Of a stretch of 64,000 nt of DNA, positions 37,649 through 45,847 are shown in pieces. The translations under genes and the position numbers were made by a program. The stretch comes from Fulvivirgaceae bacterium JP3-4 (GTDB lineage Bacteria > Bacteroidota > Bacteroidia > Cytophagales > Cyclobacteriaceae), in NCBI GenBank assembly GCA_029309925.1, contig JARKND010000004.1, positions 806,001-870,000 of the forward strand, in the 5' to 3' direction. The notes beneath the pieces are model-generated. The model worked only from the letters and a program-made list of their open reading frames with translations. It had not been told where the DNA came from and did no database searches. Numbering within the stretch: the stretch's first letter is position 1; each line of letters begins with the position of its first letter.

Positions 37649-37834
37649 TTAAACTTGTCGGTCTCCCCTGCCCGTTTCGGCAGAGTGTTCGTGTCCGATA
37701 TTTCCTTCGCGGCTTCCACCCGTGCTGTCAGGACTTCCGGATACACGCGTGGCAGAAGCATTATGCTTTCCATCAGAAACCGGCTTGAGATTCGTATCCT
37801 GGTTTCCTGTATTTTTTTTCGCCTTTTTCATCAT
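37649..37834 (-). CDS. Small disordered hydrophilic protein
   Basis: 61 residues from ATG 37834, Gly/Ser/Asn/Lys-rich and lacking hydrophobic stretches. A few His and Glu residues lie near the end (GHEHSAETGRGD). Same strand as the next small ORF with a 15-base gap, suggesting a two-gene stress transcript. The longer ORF reaches 37876, but the double Met (37834/37831) preceded by a normal spacer is the better start. No family recognised. Confidence 0.55.
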   Translation of the reverse strand: MMKKAKKNTGNQDTNLKPVSDGKHNASATRVSGSPDSTGGSREGNIGHEHSAETGRGDRQV

Positions 37835-37948
37835 GATAGAATTTTGTCTCCGTCCAAAACGGCATTCCCCTGACAATGCGTAAAAATTATGCCTCCTGCG
37901 CTGTCTTCCTGCTAAAGAATACTAACTTGGTTGTAAACCCACTTCTTT

Positions 37949-38344
37949 ATGAAACATGCCATCAGCTGGTTTGAAATTCCATCAAACGACATTGACAGAG
38001 CACAAAAATTTTACGAAACGATTTTCGCCATCACATTGACGAAGCTCGATCTGGCAAACATTAAAATGAGAATGTTTCCGATTGAGGACCCAATGGGTGT
38101 TGGTGGTGCGGTGGTGTATTCCGGAGGATTTCACAAGCCGTCTTCAACAGACGGACCGTTGCTGTATTTGAACGCAAATCCGGATGTGCAACTTGTTTTG
38201 GATCGCGTTGAAAAAGCAGGGGGAAAAGTTCTGGTTCCGAAAACACCGATCTCTGATGAATTCGGTTTCATGGCAGTGATCATTGACAGCGAGGGCAATC
38301 GCATTGCGCTGCATTCTATACCAGCGCCTGGGAAGTCGAAGTAA
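37949..38344 (+). CDS. VOC-family (glyoxalase/bleomycin resistance) protein
   Basis: 131-residue vicinal oxygen chelate fold protein. It begins MKHAISWFEIPSNDIDRAQKFYE, the usual first beta-alpha-beta unit (abridged: SWFEIPSNDIDRAQKFYE). VVYSGGFHKPSS and AVIIDSEGNRIALHS are the second module. Metal-ligand positions (His3, Glu9 and later Glu/His) are plausible. Function is unknown; many homologues are described as glyoxalase-like. Confidence 0.9.
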   Translation: MKHAISWFEIPSNDIDRAQKFYETIFAITLTKLDLANIKMRMFPIEDPMGVGGAVVYSGGFHKPSSTDGPLLYLNANPDVQLVLDRVEKAGGKVLVPKTPISDEFGFMAVIIDSEGNRIALHSIPAPGKSK

Positions 38345-38356
38345 TCATACTTACAT

Positions 38357-38521
38357 TCAGAGGACACTCATAATAATATAAAGAATAAAAAGGATTGCTA
38401 ATCCGATAGCAGTCCAGTGAGTCACCCCCATTCCCGATGGAAATTCATACTGACATACGGGACAGACTTTGCTTTTCTCATCGATCATCATCGCGCAAGA
38501 CGGACATTCTTTCTTCTTCAT
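38357..38521 (-). CDS. Small zinc-ribbon membrane protein, 54 residues
   Basis: A short gene hidden in an otherwise empty gap. The protein begins MKKKECPSCAMMIDEKSK and then VCPVC, giving two CxxC pairs (Cys6/Cys9 and Cys20/Cys23) that would bind one zinc. A Gly-rich turn is followed by a single membrane helix (about residues 36-54, AIGLAILFILYIIMSVL). Zinc ribbon plus C-terminal helix is a known tiny-protein architecture in Bacteroidota; its function is not established. Confidence 0.75.
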   Translation of the reverse strand: MKKKECPSCAMMIDEKSKVCPVCQYEFPSGMGVTHWTAIGLAILFILYIIMSVL

Positions 38522-39318
38522 GGGATAAATTTAACGGATGGACATGACTGATCAACATCTCGCGCATTTCCGGTCACAAAGCAAACGATAAATGTAGTTG
38601 TGGATGGTTTCGTGGAAAAGTTGTGGAGTACTTTATATCAAAAAAGTTGTGATGAGTATGTGAGTCAAGTATCTTCATATCACTAAGTCGCTGTTATCGA
38701 TTGATCTGACAAACTGGGAAACAAAATTTCCGGTTTCTTACGGGAAACGGAAACTAAAAAACCAGGTTGAAAATGATTTTGCTTATGCGCAAAAGGGTCC
38801 GAAAGGATTCTGGCCATGGCAAGGGGTAAGAGGTGAGCCGAGAGGTGAGCTGATTCTCTGATTTGACTAAAGGCACTCAGTGTTGTTATACGGGCTACGG
38901 TTTGTAAACAACGAGACGGAGAGTAGATCATTTTTGATTTACTCTCCGTTTCATTTTTATACGCGCCAGATCTGCAGGCGTATGAAATTCCTCGGTTATC
39001 TTTTAAGAACAAGAACAATTCTTTACTTTTTCGGCCCCACCTACATCTCGCGCCATAGTTTTGAGCACTTGAGACGATAAAACAGTGACGAATTTTCTTT
39101 GGCAAAATCGCCTAATTGATTCATGATCGAAAGCTGCAATCCCTTCTGGCGGAACAAGACGTGCATGTGCCTATGCATCTCACTTCAAGTATCAGTTTAA
39201 CCTAACAGTCGTTCCAGAACACGAACGATTACTTTTCTTACATCGCTGCTACAGTCGCCTGCTTTACAAAAGTCAATCTCTCTTCATCGCTCATCTTTGC
39301 ATCGAAAAAGAACAAATA
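38522..39318. other. 797-base gap without a convincing gene
   Basis: Apart from a strong hairpin at 38913-38952 I see no gene. A 140-codon minus ORF (38683-39105) has an unconvincing composition and reads across the hairpin. Short repeats of a GGAAAC/GTTTCC type occur at 38717-38755. A structured RNA cannot be excluded. Confidence 0.4.
38913..38952. repeat. Long inverted repeat (hairpin)
   Basis: Arms GAGACGGAGAGTAGATC and GATTTACTCTCCGTTTC pair over 17 bases with two mismatches, around a 6-base loop. Because of the symmetry, both strands encode the same short peptide pattern. It has no coding gene close enough to be a simple terminator. Confidence 0.65.
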
Positions 39319-39888
39319 ATGCTATCAAGATTCACCTTCGTGCTTGCGCTGACAGCGCTCGCGACCTGCGCATTCGCAGATGCTCCCGCAGTAAAAGTTA
39401 TAACTGAAGGAAATGTTTTCACGCTCTACTATCAGGCCTCGGCAACCGGAACGGTAAAAGTCTCTATTCTGAACAGGAATAATGACGTGGTGTTCTCAGA
39501 ACTCATCAACGAGTCGGGATCATTCACAAGACCGTACAACTTCGGTCAGTTGCCAAAAGGTGTATACAAGATCATCGTTCTTGATAAGACTGGAAAGCAC
39601 GAGCAAGTGGTGAAGTACGGAGTTGATATCAGGAAGACCTACATCAAAGTTGCAGAAGTCAACAAGGCAGAAAGCCGTTTTGTGCTCAGCCTCGGAACTG
39701 CTACGGAAGAGACCGTCAATGTCCGCATCTACGACAACGCTAAAGGTCTTGTTCATGAGCAGGAGATCGAAGTGAACGGAAACTACGGGCTGATCTACAA
39801 TCTCTCAAAAGTGAGATCATCTGAAAAGTCTATTGTAATGTTTGAAGTCTCAACATCGGCAGGGCAGGTTGAAACTGCGATGTTTTAA
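39319..39888 (+). CDS. Exported beta-rich protein of unknown function
   Basis: 189 residues. A signal peptide (1-20, ending CAFA) is followed by two similar beta-sandwich-like halves, about 25-100 and 105-189. Each has a pattern like TVKVSILNRNNDVVFSE and TVNVRIYDNAKGLVHEQ, suggesting duplicated Ig-like or DUF3244-like modules. It ends without a T9SS C-terminal domain that I recognise. A strong terminator follows. Confidence 0.7.
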   Translation: MLSRFTFVLALTALATCAFADAPAVKVITEGNVFTLYYQASATGTVKVSILNRNNDVVFSELINESGSFTRPYNFGQLPKGVYKIIVLDKTGKHEQVVKYGVDIRKTYIKVAEVNKAESRFVLSLGTATEETVNVRIYDNAKGLVHEQEIEVNGNYGLIYNLSKVRSSEKSIVMFEVSTSAGQVETAMF

Positions 39889-39919
39889 GAATATTTTTTT
39901 TTGGGTTAGGGGTAAAGTA

Positions 39920-39951
39920 GAGAAGCCACCGGGGGGTGGCTTTCTCGTTTT
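39920..39951 (+). terminator. Terminator after the exported beta-rich protein
   Basis: GAGAAGCCACC (39920-39930) pairs with GGTGGCTTTCTC (39935-39946), followed by GTTTT. Confidence 0.85.
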
Positions 39952-39983
39952 AGTGAGGTTTACATCGAATCCAAATTCTTTAT

Positions 39984-40388
39984 TTACAGTCCGATCATGC
40001 TGGGCTTCTCCCAGATCTTCTTGTTAAGTTCCTTCTGTACTGCGAAAATCAGATGCAGTGGCAGATTCAATTCTTTATGATACACCTTGTAGATCAGTTG
40101 CCATTCACCGCGATCCATAAAACCATCGGCATTCGCGATCACACACATCCAGGCAACAATCCTCACCTGCTCACGAAGTGAAAGTTGCTTGAGCCCTATC
40201 ATTGATTCAGAATACACCGAATCTTTGTCCTTCAACGCAAGCATCTTCAACTGCACATCAAACTCCTCGGCATTCAAACCTTCTTCTTTCACCATTTGCT
40301 TGGCCATGGCAATCTCTTTGTCGTTCACGCTTCCGTCAGCATACACAAGCAGGAAGTAAAGTCGGGCAATCAGGGTGTTGTAGTTCAT
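39984..40388 (-). CDS. TerB-like protein
   Basis: 134 residues, all-helical. The TerB-family pattern is visible in YFLLVYADGSVNDKEIAMAK, and in IANADGFMDRGEW near residue 85-97, two acidic DG turns that typify the metal-binding TerB fold. The usual role of TerB is tellurite or stress response, but isolated copies have unproven functions. It is convergent with the gene at 39319. Confidence 0.8.
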   Translation of the reverse strand: MNYNTLIARLYFLLVYADGSVNDKEIAMAKQMVKEEGLNAEEFDVQLKMLALKDKDSVYSESMIGLKQLSLREQVRIVAWMCVIANADGFMDRGEWQLIYKVYHKELNLPLHLIFAVQKELNKKIWEKPSMIGL

Positions 40389-40731
40389 GGGGTATTCGAA
40401 TGTAATATATTCCCTCTAAGGAAAATTAGTGCCAACCGGAAATTGCTTAAAAATACCCTGAATACGGCATTCGGATTTATGGACTGGGCCATTTTGGGAA
40501 TTATTACCAGAAACAATATTAATTTGGGATGTAAGATTTTAAGCCCATTCCGCCCATTATCTTTCTTTTTCAGGGCCCGATGAAAGCATTGAATGCAAAA
40601 TATTTGAGCCGGAATAGGCAGGAGAAGTCAAATTACCTCCTGCTTGGCTCTGAACTTGCAGACCGAAGACGTCAAAAGACCAGTCGTCATTTTTTTTAAT
40701 AACTTTAATTCGACCGAAAGTACCCTGCTGA
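40389..40731. other. 343-base intergenic region upstream of the sigma factor gene
   Basis: Separates the divergent TerB-like gene and the ECF sigma gene. It must hold both promoters. A minus-strand ORF (40557-40814) lacks a good start and is probably spurious. No clear operator was identified. Confidence 0.4.
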
Positions 40732-41256
40732 TTGTCTCCCGAAAACCGCAAAAAGTTTGAACGCCTTTTTAAAGAGCTTTTCGCCCCGCTCTGCGGCTTC
40801 TCTATGAAATACATTTATGACCTGGACGATGCGAAGAACATTGTGCACGAGGTTTTTATGTCTTTCTGGGAAAAATTTGAAAACCTGCCGGATGACGCCA
40901 ATCACAAGAGCTACCTATATACAGCTGTGAGGAACAAGAGTTTGAATTTTATACGCGACCGCAAAAAACATATTGTTCTGGAAGAAGCAGAAGACGAAGA
41001 ACCAGTGGAAGAAAACCGCTCGCTTGAAACAGCTGAACTCGAAAAAGAAATTGAGATCGCGCTTCAGTCATTGCCGGAGAAATGCAGGGAGGTATTTGAA
41101 CTTAACCGCCAGGAAGGATTAAAATATGCGGAAATCGCTGAAAAACTTAACATTTCAATCAAAACGGTTGAGGCGCAGATGTCAAAAGCGCTCGCGATTA
41201 TGCGGGAACATTTGAAGGATTTTATGATAGCATTAATTTTTTTGTTTTTTAGATAA
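40732..41256 (+). CDS. ECF RNA polymerase sigma factor, FecI-like
   Basis: 174-residue extracytoplasmic-function sigma factor. Region 2 is LFKELFAPLCGFSMKYIYDL with DDAKNIVHEVFMSFW. Region 4 is LPEKCREVFELNRQEGLKYA plus EIAEKLNISIKTVEAQMSKA. The only start with an intact region 2 is TTG at 40732; an in-frame TGA lies immediately before it. A FecR-type anti-sigma factor follows 43 bases later, so it most likely responds to the adjacent TonB receptor (inference from known FecI/FecR systems). Confidence 0.92.
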   Translation: MSPENRKKFERLFKELFAPLCGFSMKYIYDLDDAKNIVHEVFMSFWEKFENLPDDANHKSYLYTAVRNKSLNFIRDRKKHIVLEEAEDEEPVEENRSLETAELEKEIEIALQSLPEKCREVFELNRQEGLKYAEIAEKLNISIKTVEAQMSKALAIMREHLKDFMIALIFLFFR

Positions 41257-41299
41257 GGGTAACGCAAAGTTTATGTGTTAAACAGTCAGGGACAGTCAC

Positions 41300-42298
41300 G
41301 TGAAAGATGAAATAAACGATATCCGGGAAATTTTGACCAGACATCTGGCAGGAGAAGCATCGCCTGCAGAGGCGGAGATCCTCTCAGCCTGGCGCAGACA
41401 ATCTCAAGACAACGAACAGGAGTATCAGAAGTCGAAGAAGGTGTTCGAGGCAGCAACTCGACACTACAAAAAAGTAATTGTTCCGGAAATCGATGTAGAG
41501 AAGGAATGGGATGTTTTCGTTAGCAAGGTTGAGTCCGCCCCTGTTCGCCAGTTGACACCATCGCCATGGGCAGGCTTCATGCGCATCGCTGCAACACTCT
41601 TGCTTTTAATTGTGAGCGGGGCGGTGATCTACTACTATGCAACAAAAACGGAAACACTGACGGTGGAGACCGCAGGAAACACCCATCGCATTGAATTGCC
41701 GGATGGATCTGCTGTCACCCTGAACAGAAATTCAACGTTGCATTATGAAAGTAATTTCGGCAAAGCAAACAGAAACGTGAGTTTGAGTGGCGAAGCTTTC
41801 TTCGATGTCAAAAAAGATGACACCCTTCCATTCGTGATCACAGCGCGGAACACTACGATCGAAGTTGTCGGAACGTCTTTTAACGTGCTGGCATATGATT
41901 CACTTGCTGATGTTGAAGTAACGGTCAAGACCGGAGTTGTGCGGTTCAGTGTTGCGTCACTTAACAAAACGATTGAACTCACTGCGGGAGAAAAAGGTGA
42001 GTATGCGGAAGCGAACAACCGCCTCGATGAAAATGTGAATGACGATATCAACTACGAGTCGTGGAACACCCGCAAACTTTCGTTCAGTGAGACACACCTC
42101 TCGACAGTGATTGAAACCATCAACCGCACTTACAACGCGCACATCGTTATCACCGGGCCCGTTTCCGACTCATGTCTGCTCACCGTTTCTTTTGACAACC
42201 AGTCACTGGAGGCAGTACTAAATGTTTTAGAGAATACACTCAACCTGACCTACAGACGCACAGGTCATCAGATCGAAATCATTTCTGCAGGATGTTAA
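41300..42298 (+). CDS. FecR-family anti-sigma factor (DUF4974)
   Basis: 332 residues starting at GTG 41300. The cytoplasmic N-terminal domain (1-85) contains LTRHLAGEASPAEAEIL, the typical FecR-N region. One membrane helix (about 92-112, IAATLLLLIVSGAVIYYY) follows. The periplasmic FecR domain begins THRIELPDGSAVTLNRNSTL and has LSGEAFFDVKKD. The C-terminal DUF4974 region ends in a short beta hairpin. It should hold the preceding sigma factor inactive until the receptor signals. The gene overlaps the receptor gene by seven bases. Confidence 0.94.
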   Translation: MKDEINDIREILTRHLAGEASPAEAEILSAWRRQSQDNEQEYQKSKKVFEAATRHYKKVIVPEIDVEKEWDVFVSKVESAPVRQLTPSPWAGFMRIAATLLLLIVSGAVIYYYATKTETLTVETAGNTHRIELPDGSAVTLNRNSTLHYESNFGKANRNVSLSGEAFFDVKKDDTLPFVITARNTTIEVVGTSFNVLAYDSLADVEVTVKTGVVRFSVASLNKTIELTAGEKGEYAEANNRLDENVNDDINYESWNTRKLSFSETHLSTVIETINRTYNAHIVITGPVSDSCLLTVSFDNQSLEAVLNVLENTLNLTYRRTGHQIEIISAGC

Positions 42299-44922
42299 CG
42301 TATCGATCAATGCTAAGGCAATTGATGTATGTCTGGGCGCTCACACTCTCCAGCATCAGTTCATTGGCGCAGAAAAGTCCGGAAACCCCGATAACAATAA
42401 CGCTGACAGACGTGTCACTGGCCCACGCGCTACAGGAAATCTCTCAAAAAAGCGGAGTCATTTTTTCCTATAACCCAAAAAAGATTCCGGCCGGTGAAAA
42501 AATAACTTACCGCGCAACAAACAAAAGCGTTCTTGCAATTCTAAACGATCTCAGCAATCAGTATAACCTGAAGTACATGCAGGTTGAAAACCAGATTGTT
42601 TTAAAACCCGAGAAAAAAGTATCGGTGCCGAAGGCGGATCTGCCTGTGACCATCAGCGGATACATCAAAGATCAAAAAACCGGAGAAGTCCTCATCGGCA
42701 CATCCGTCTACATCCCCGAACTTCAAACGGGTACAACAACAAATGCGTATGGCTTCTATTCAATCACCGTCCCAAAAGGATCCTACACATTAAAATACAC
42801 AAACCTCGGATTTAAGCCTCTGATAAAATCAATGACACTCACGAATTCCATCCAAACAGACCTTGCGATGGAGGAAGACGTGCCGCAGCTCGAAGAAATA
42901 GTTATTACGGACACCTTTAAAGAAGATATTGTCTCTGAGATCCAGGCGGGGAAACTGCACATGAACCCTGCGACCGTTGAGCAACGTCCTGCATTCTTTG
43001 GCGAGCAGGATGTCATCAAATCACTCGAGTCTGTTCCGGGAGTGAAGATGCACTCCGATGGCTCTACTTTTTTTTCAGTGCGTGGCGGAAACCGCGACCA
43101 GAATCTGGTGATGATCGATGATGCACCGATCTACAATCCAAGCCACCTTCTCGGGCTTTTCTCAACGGTGATACCCGATGCCGTCAACGACATCAACCTT
43201 TACAAAGGCGATATGCCGGCATCACTCGGTGGCCGCTTATCATCGGTACTGGATATCAGGACAAAAAAAGGTAATGACCAGAACTTTCAGGCGTGGGGAA
43301 ACTTCGGATTGATTTCAACGAAACTTGGCGTTGAAGGTCCTTTCAAAAAAAGTGCGAGCTCATACTTACTCTCAACGCGGATTTCCCGTCTGCGATGGAT
43401 TACGCAATTACGCGACAACAACATCAAGCAATTCAACTTCACAGATCTTACTGCAAAGGTCAATGTAAAATTAAATTCACTCAACCGCATCTACCTTTCA
43501 TTTTATACCGGAGGTGATAACTACTTTGCCGGCAACTCGGGGATATCCTGGCAAAACACCGCGCTCGCGCTCCGGTGGAATCGCATTTTTTCAGAACGAC
43601 TTTTTCTCAATACAACATTCTCGGGCAGCGGATACGATTATTTTCTCCATACCGATGTTGAAAAAGGAATGAAATGGAACTCCCGAATTGCCAATCTATC
43701 TGTAAAAAGTGATTTCACTTACTTCGCCAGCCCCGAGAGTGAAGTCACCTTCGGAACAGGTATACAGGGATTTGGTTTTAATCCCGGCAACATCCAGTCA
43801 TCATCACCTACGAACCTTCCATCGCTGTCGGTAAAGAATTCGGTCGAACTTTTTCTTTATGGAAATCATGAAGTAAAACTCAGCGAGGCCTGGGGAGTAA
43901 GTTATGGCCTGCGTCTGTCATCCTGGATGAACAACGGTGATGCTTTTGAATACACCTTCGATGAAAATCACAATCCTGTCGATACCATGACCTACGCGCC
44001 AGGGCAAACGTACAAGCGCTTTGGCCGTGTCGAGCCACGCCTAACCATTAACCACCAACTTAATCCACAAGCGTCACTCAAATTTTCATATGCTAAAAAT
44101 GTTCAGAACATTCACCTGATCTCGAATTCGATCAGCCCGTTTACATCGCTTGAAGTATGGCTTCCCAGCAGCATCAACATACAGCCCGAAGTTTCTGATC
44201 AGGTAACAGTCGGATATTACCGCGCCCTTTCAGATGCTGGAATCAATTTCTCATCAGAGCTTTTCTATAAGTTGATGAAGAACCAGATCGACTACACCCC
44301 ACATGCGGAGACGTTACTAAATCCACAACTCGAAGGTGAATTGCGATTCGGGAAAGGCACAGCATATGGTGTAGAATTCCTGGCCAAAAAAGATGAAGGT
44401 CGCTTGCGCGGATGGGCAGGCTATACGTACGCGCGATCAAAACGAAAATTTGACGAGCTAAATGGGGGAAAGACTTTTAACAGTTTCTACGACAGACCCC
44501 GCCAGTTCAACCTCATGGCCTCATACGATCTGGCATTGCGCTGGAACATCGGCATGAACTGGGTCTATACTACCGGAGCACCTTACTCTGCACCGATCAG
44601 CTTTTATGAGTTCAATGGAGAAGAAGTGCCTGTCTATGGCCAGCGAAACAACGCACGCCTTCCTGACTACCACCGCCTCGATGTTTCGGCTAAATATAAG
44701 CTTAACCGAAGCCCTGAAAAGAAATACCAGCACGATCTCACCTTCTCGATATTCAACGTTTACGGAAGGAAAAATATTCTCTTTGTGAATTACCACAAGG
44801 TCGAAACGTCTGCAGGCGATTTCCAGGTTCCTCTTAACCTGACGGACGCAGAACGCCTAACAACACAATTCTATCTCTTTCAGTTTACACCATCAATTTC
44901 TTACAATTTCAGATGGCGATAA
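42292..44922 (+). CDS. TonB-dependent outer-membrane receptor with STN and CarboxypepD-like domains
   Basis: 876 residues: signal peptide (1-26), an STN/secretin-like N-terminal domain (about 28-105) that contacts FecR-type regulators, a CarboxypepD-regulatory-like beta domain (about 118-200, with TTTNAYGFYSITVPKG), a plug (about 225-330, with SVRGGNRDQNLVMIDDAPIY) and a C-terminal 22-strand barrel ending in aromatic NFRWR. It is a signal-transducing TonB receptor, not a SusC homologue (no SusD is present). It overlaps fecR (7 bases) and the DUF4249 gene (10 bases), so the four are one operon. Confidence 0.92.
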   Translation: MLTYRSMLRQLMYVWALTLSSISSLAQKSPETPITITLTDVSLAHALQEISQKSGVIFSYNPKKIPAGEKITYRATNKSVLAILNDLSNQYNLKYMQVENQIVLKPEKKVSVPKADLPVTISGYIKDQKTGEVLIGTSVYIPELQTGTTTNAYGFYSITVPKGSYTLKYTNLGFKPLIKSMTLTNSIQTDLAMEEDVPQLEEIVITDTFKEDIVSEIQAGKLHMNPATVEQRPAFFGEQDVIKSLESVPGVKMHSDGSTFFSVRGGNRDQNLVMIDDAPIYNPSHLLGLFSTVIPDAVNDINLYKGDMPASLGGRLSSVLDIRTKKGNDQNFQAWGNFGLISTKLGVEGPFKKSASSYLLSTRISRLRWITQLRDNNIKQFNFTDLTAKVNVKLNSLNRIYLSFYTGGDNYFAGNSGISWQNTALALRWNRIFSERLFLNTTFSGSGYDYFLHTDVEKGMKWNSRIANLSVKSDFTYFASPESEVTFGTGIQGFGFNPGNIQSSSPTNLPSLSVKNSVELFLYGNHEVKLSEAWGVSYGLRLSSWMNNGDAFEYTFDENHNPVDTMTYAPGQTYKRFGRVEPRLTINHQLNPQASLKFSYAKNVQNIHLISNSISPFTSLEVWLPSSINIQPEVSDQVTVGYYRALSDAGINFSSELFYKLMKNQIDYTPHAETLLNPQLEGELRFGKGTAYGVEFLAKKDEGRLRGWAGYTYARSKRKFDELNGGKTFNSFYDRPRQFNLMASYDLALRWNIGMNWVYTTGAPYSAPISFYEFNGEEVPVYGQRNNARLPDYHRLDVSAKYKLNRSPEKKYQHDLTFSIFNVYGRKNILFVNYHKVETSAGDFQVPLNLTDAERLTTQFYLFQFTPSISYNFRWR

Positions 44923-45701
44923 AATGGCACATAGCCTCCCTTCTGTTCGTCTTCTCAGCTTTTGCCTGTGAAGAAGAAGCCTCCATTCCGCTCGCCACGC
45001 AAAACACAGCATTGCTGGTGGTGGAAGGTGTGGTCACCAATGAAAACAGGCAGCATGCGATCCGCCTCACATCTCCCTACCAGACTCAAAACGGCCAGGC
45101 TCCGGCAGTTACCGATGCCGTTGTGTCAATTTCAGATGGGACTTCGGTTATCCAACTTGCTGCAACAGACAGCGGTTACTACGTTAGTCCGAAAATGCGG
45201 TTTATATCGGGAGTGACTTATACGCTCACCATCAATCGCGGTGGCCGGCAATTTACTGCGAAGGATCAGGCAGTCGCAGTTGAATCGTTGCCGGCACTGT
45301 CCTACGCGAATGCTGAAGGCGGCTACCGGTTTAATTTTTTTGAAACCGGTTCCCAACCCAATTATATCGAATACACCGTGGACTGGAGCAAAACACCATC
45401 ATGCTCCACAACATGTGATGCGAAGCTCCTGTACTACGATCTAAAAACTATTGACGCGCATAACATCTTCAAACCAGACAAGACCGATTTTATTTTCCCC
45501 GCGCAGTCTACGATCATCAGACGGAAATTTTCTGTCAGCGACAACTATCGCGCTTTTCTGCGGTCTATGCTTTCTGAAACCCAGTGGCGCGGAAGCGTAT
45601 TTGACATCCAGCGCGACAATGCACCGACAAATCTCAGTGAAGGTGCGATTGGCTTTTTCGCTGTGTCAACGGTAGTGTCGGATACCGTTAAAATCCCTTA
45701 A
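44913..45701 (+). CDS. DUF4249 lipoprotein
   Basis: 262 residues. The signal ends in a lipobox-like FACEEE (Cys19). The DUF4249 segments VVEGVVTNENRQHAIRLTSPY, DAVVSISDG and VTYTLTINRGG are present. Members always accompany TonB receptors of this class and are thought to be outer-membrane surface lipoproteins, analogous to SusD in position. The start overlaps the receptor by ten bases, implying translational coupling. It is shorter than many DUF4249 proteins (often 270-380) but no damage is seen. Confidence 0.85.
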   Translation: MAIKWHIASLLFVFSAFACEEEASIPLATQNTALLVVEGVVTNENRQHAIRLTSPYQTQNGQAPAVTDAVVSISDGTSVIQLAATDSGYYVSPKMRFISGVTYTLTINRGGRQFTAKDQAVAVESLPALSYANAEGGYRFNFFETGSQPNYIEYTVDWSKTPSCSTTCDAKLLYYDLKTIDAHNIFKPDKTDFIFPAQSTIIRRKFSVSDNYRAFLRSMLSETQWRGSVFDIQRDNAPTNLSEGAIGFFAVSTVVSDTVKIP

Positions 45702-45847
45702 AACAGCCCAAATTCAAGCGTTTTAAAATTTCTTCATTTTTTTCTGACCGAGCGTAAGGGTGAACCCGCGCGCCTGGGTTTTAGGATTGAAGGACAAAAA
45801 AACACCTTCGCAAAGAACTCGAAACAGAATCCTTAACAATTGAAAAA

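Noticed and set aside
38683-39105. 140-codon minus ORF
   Set aside because: Poor composition, reads through the hairpin that gives the same peptide on both strands, no family resemblance.
40557-40814. 85-codon minus ORF upstream of the sigma gene
   Set aside because: The protein-like half has no start codon, and the rest is antisense to the sigma gene.
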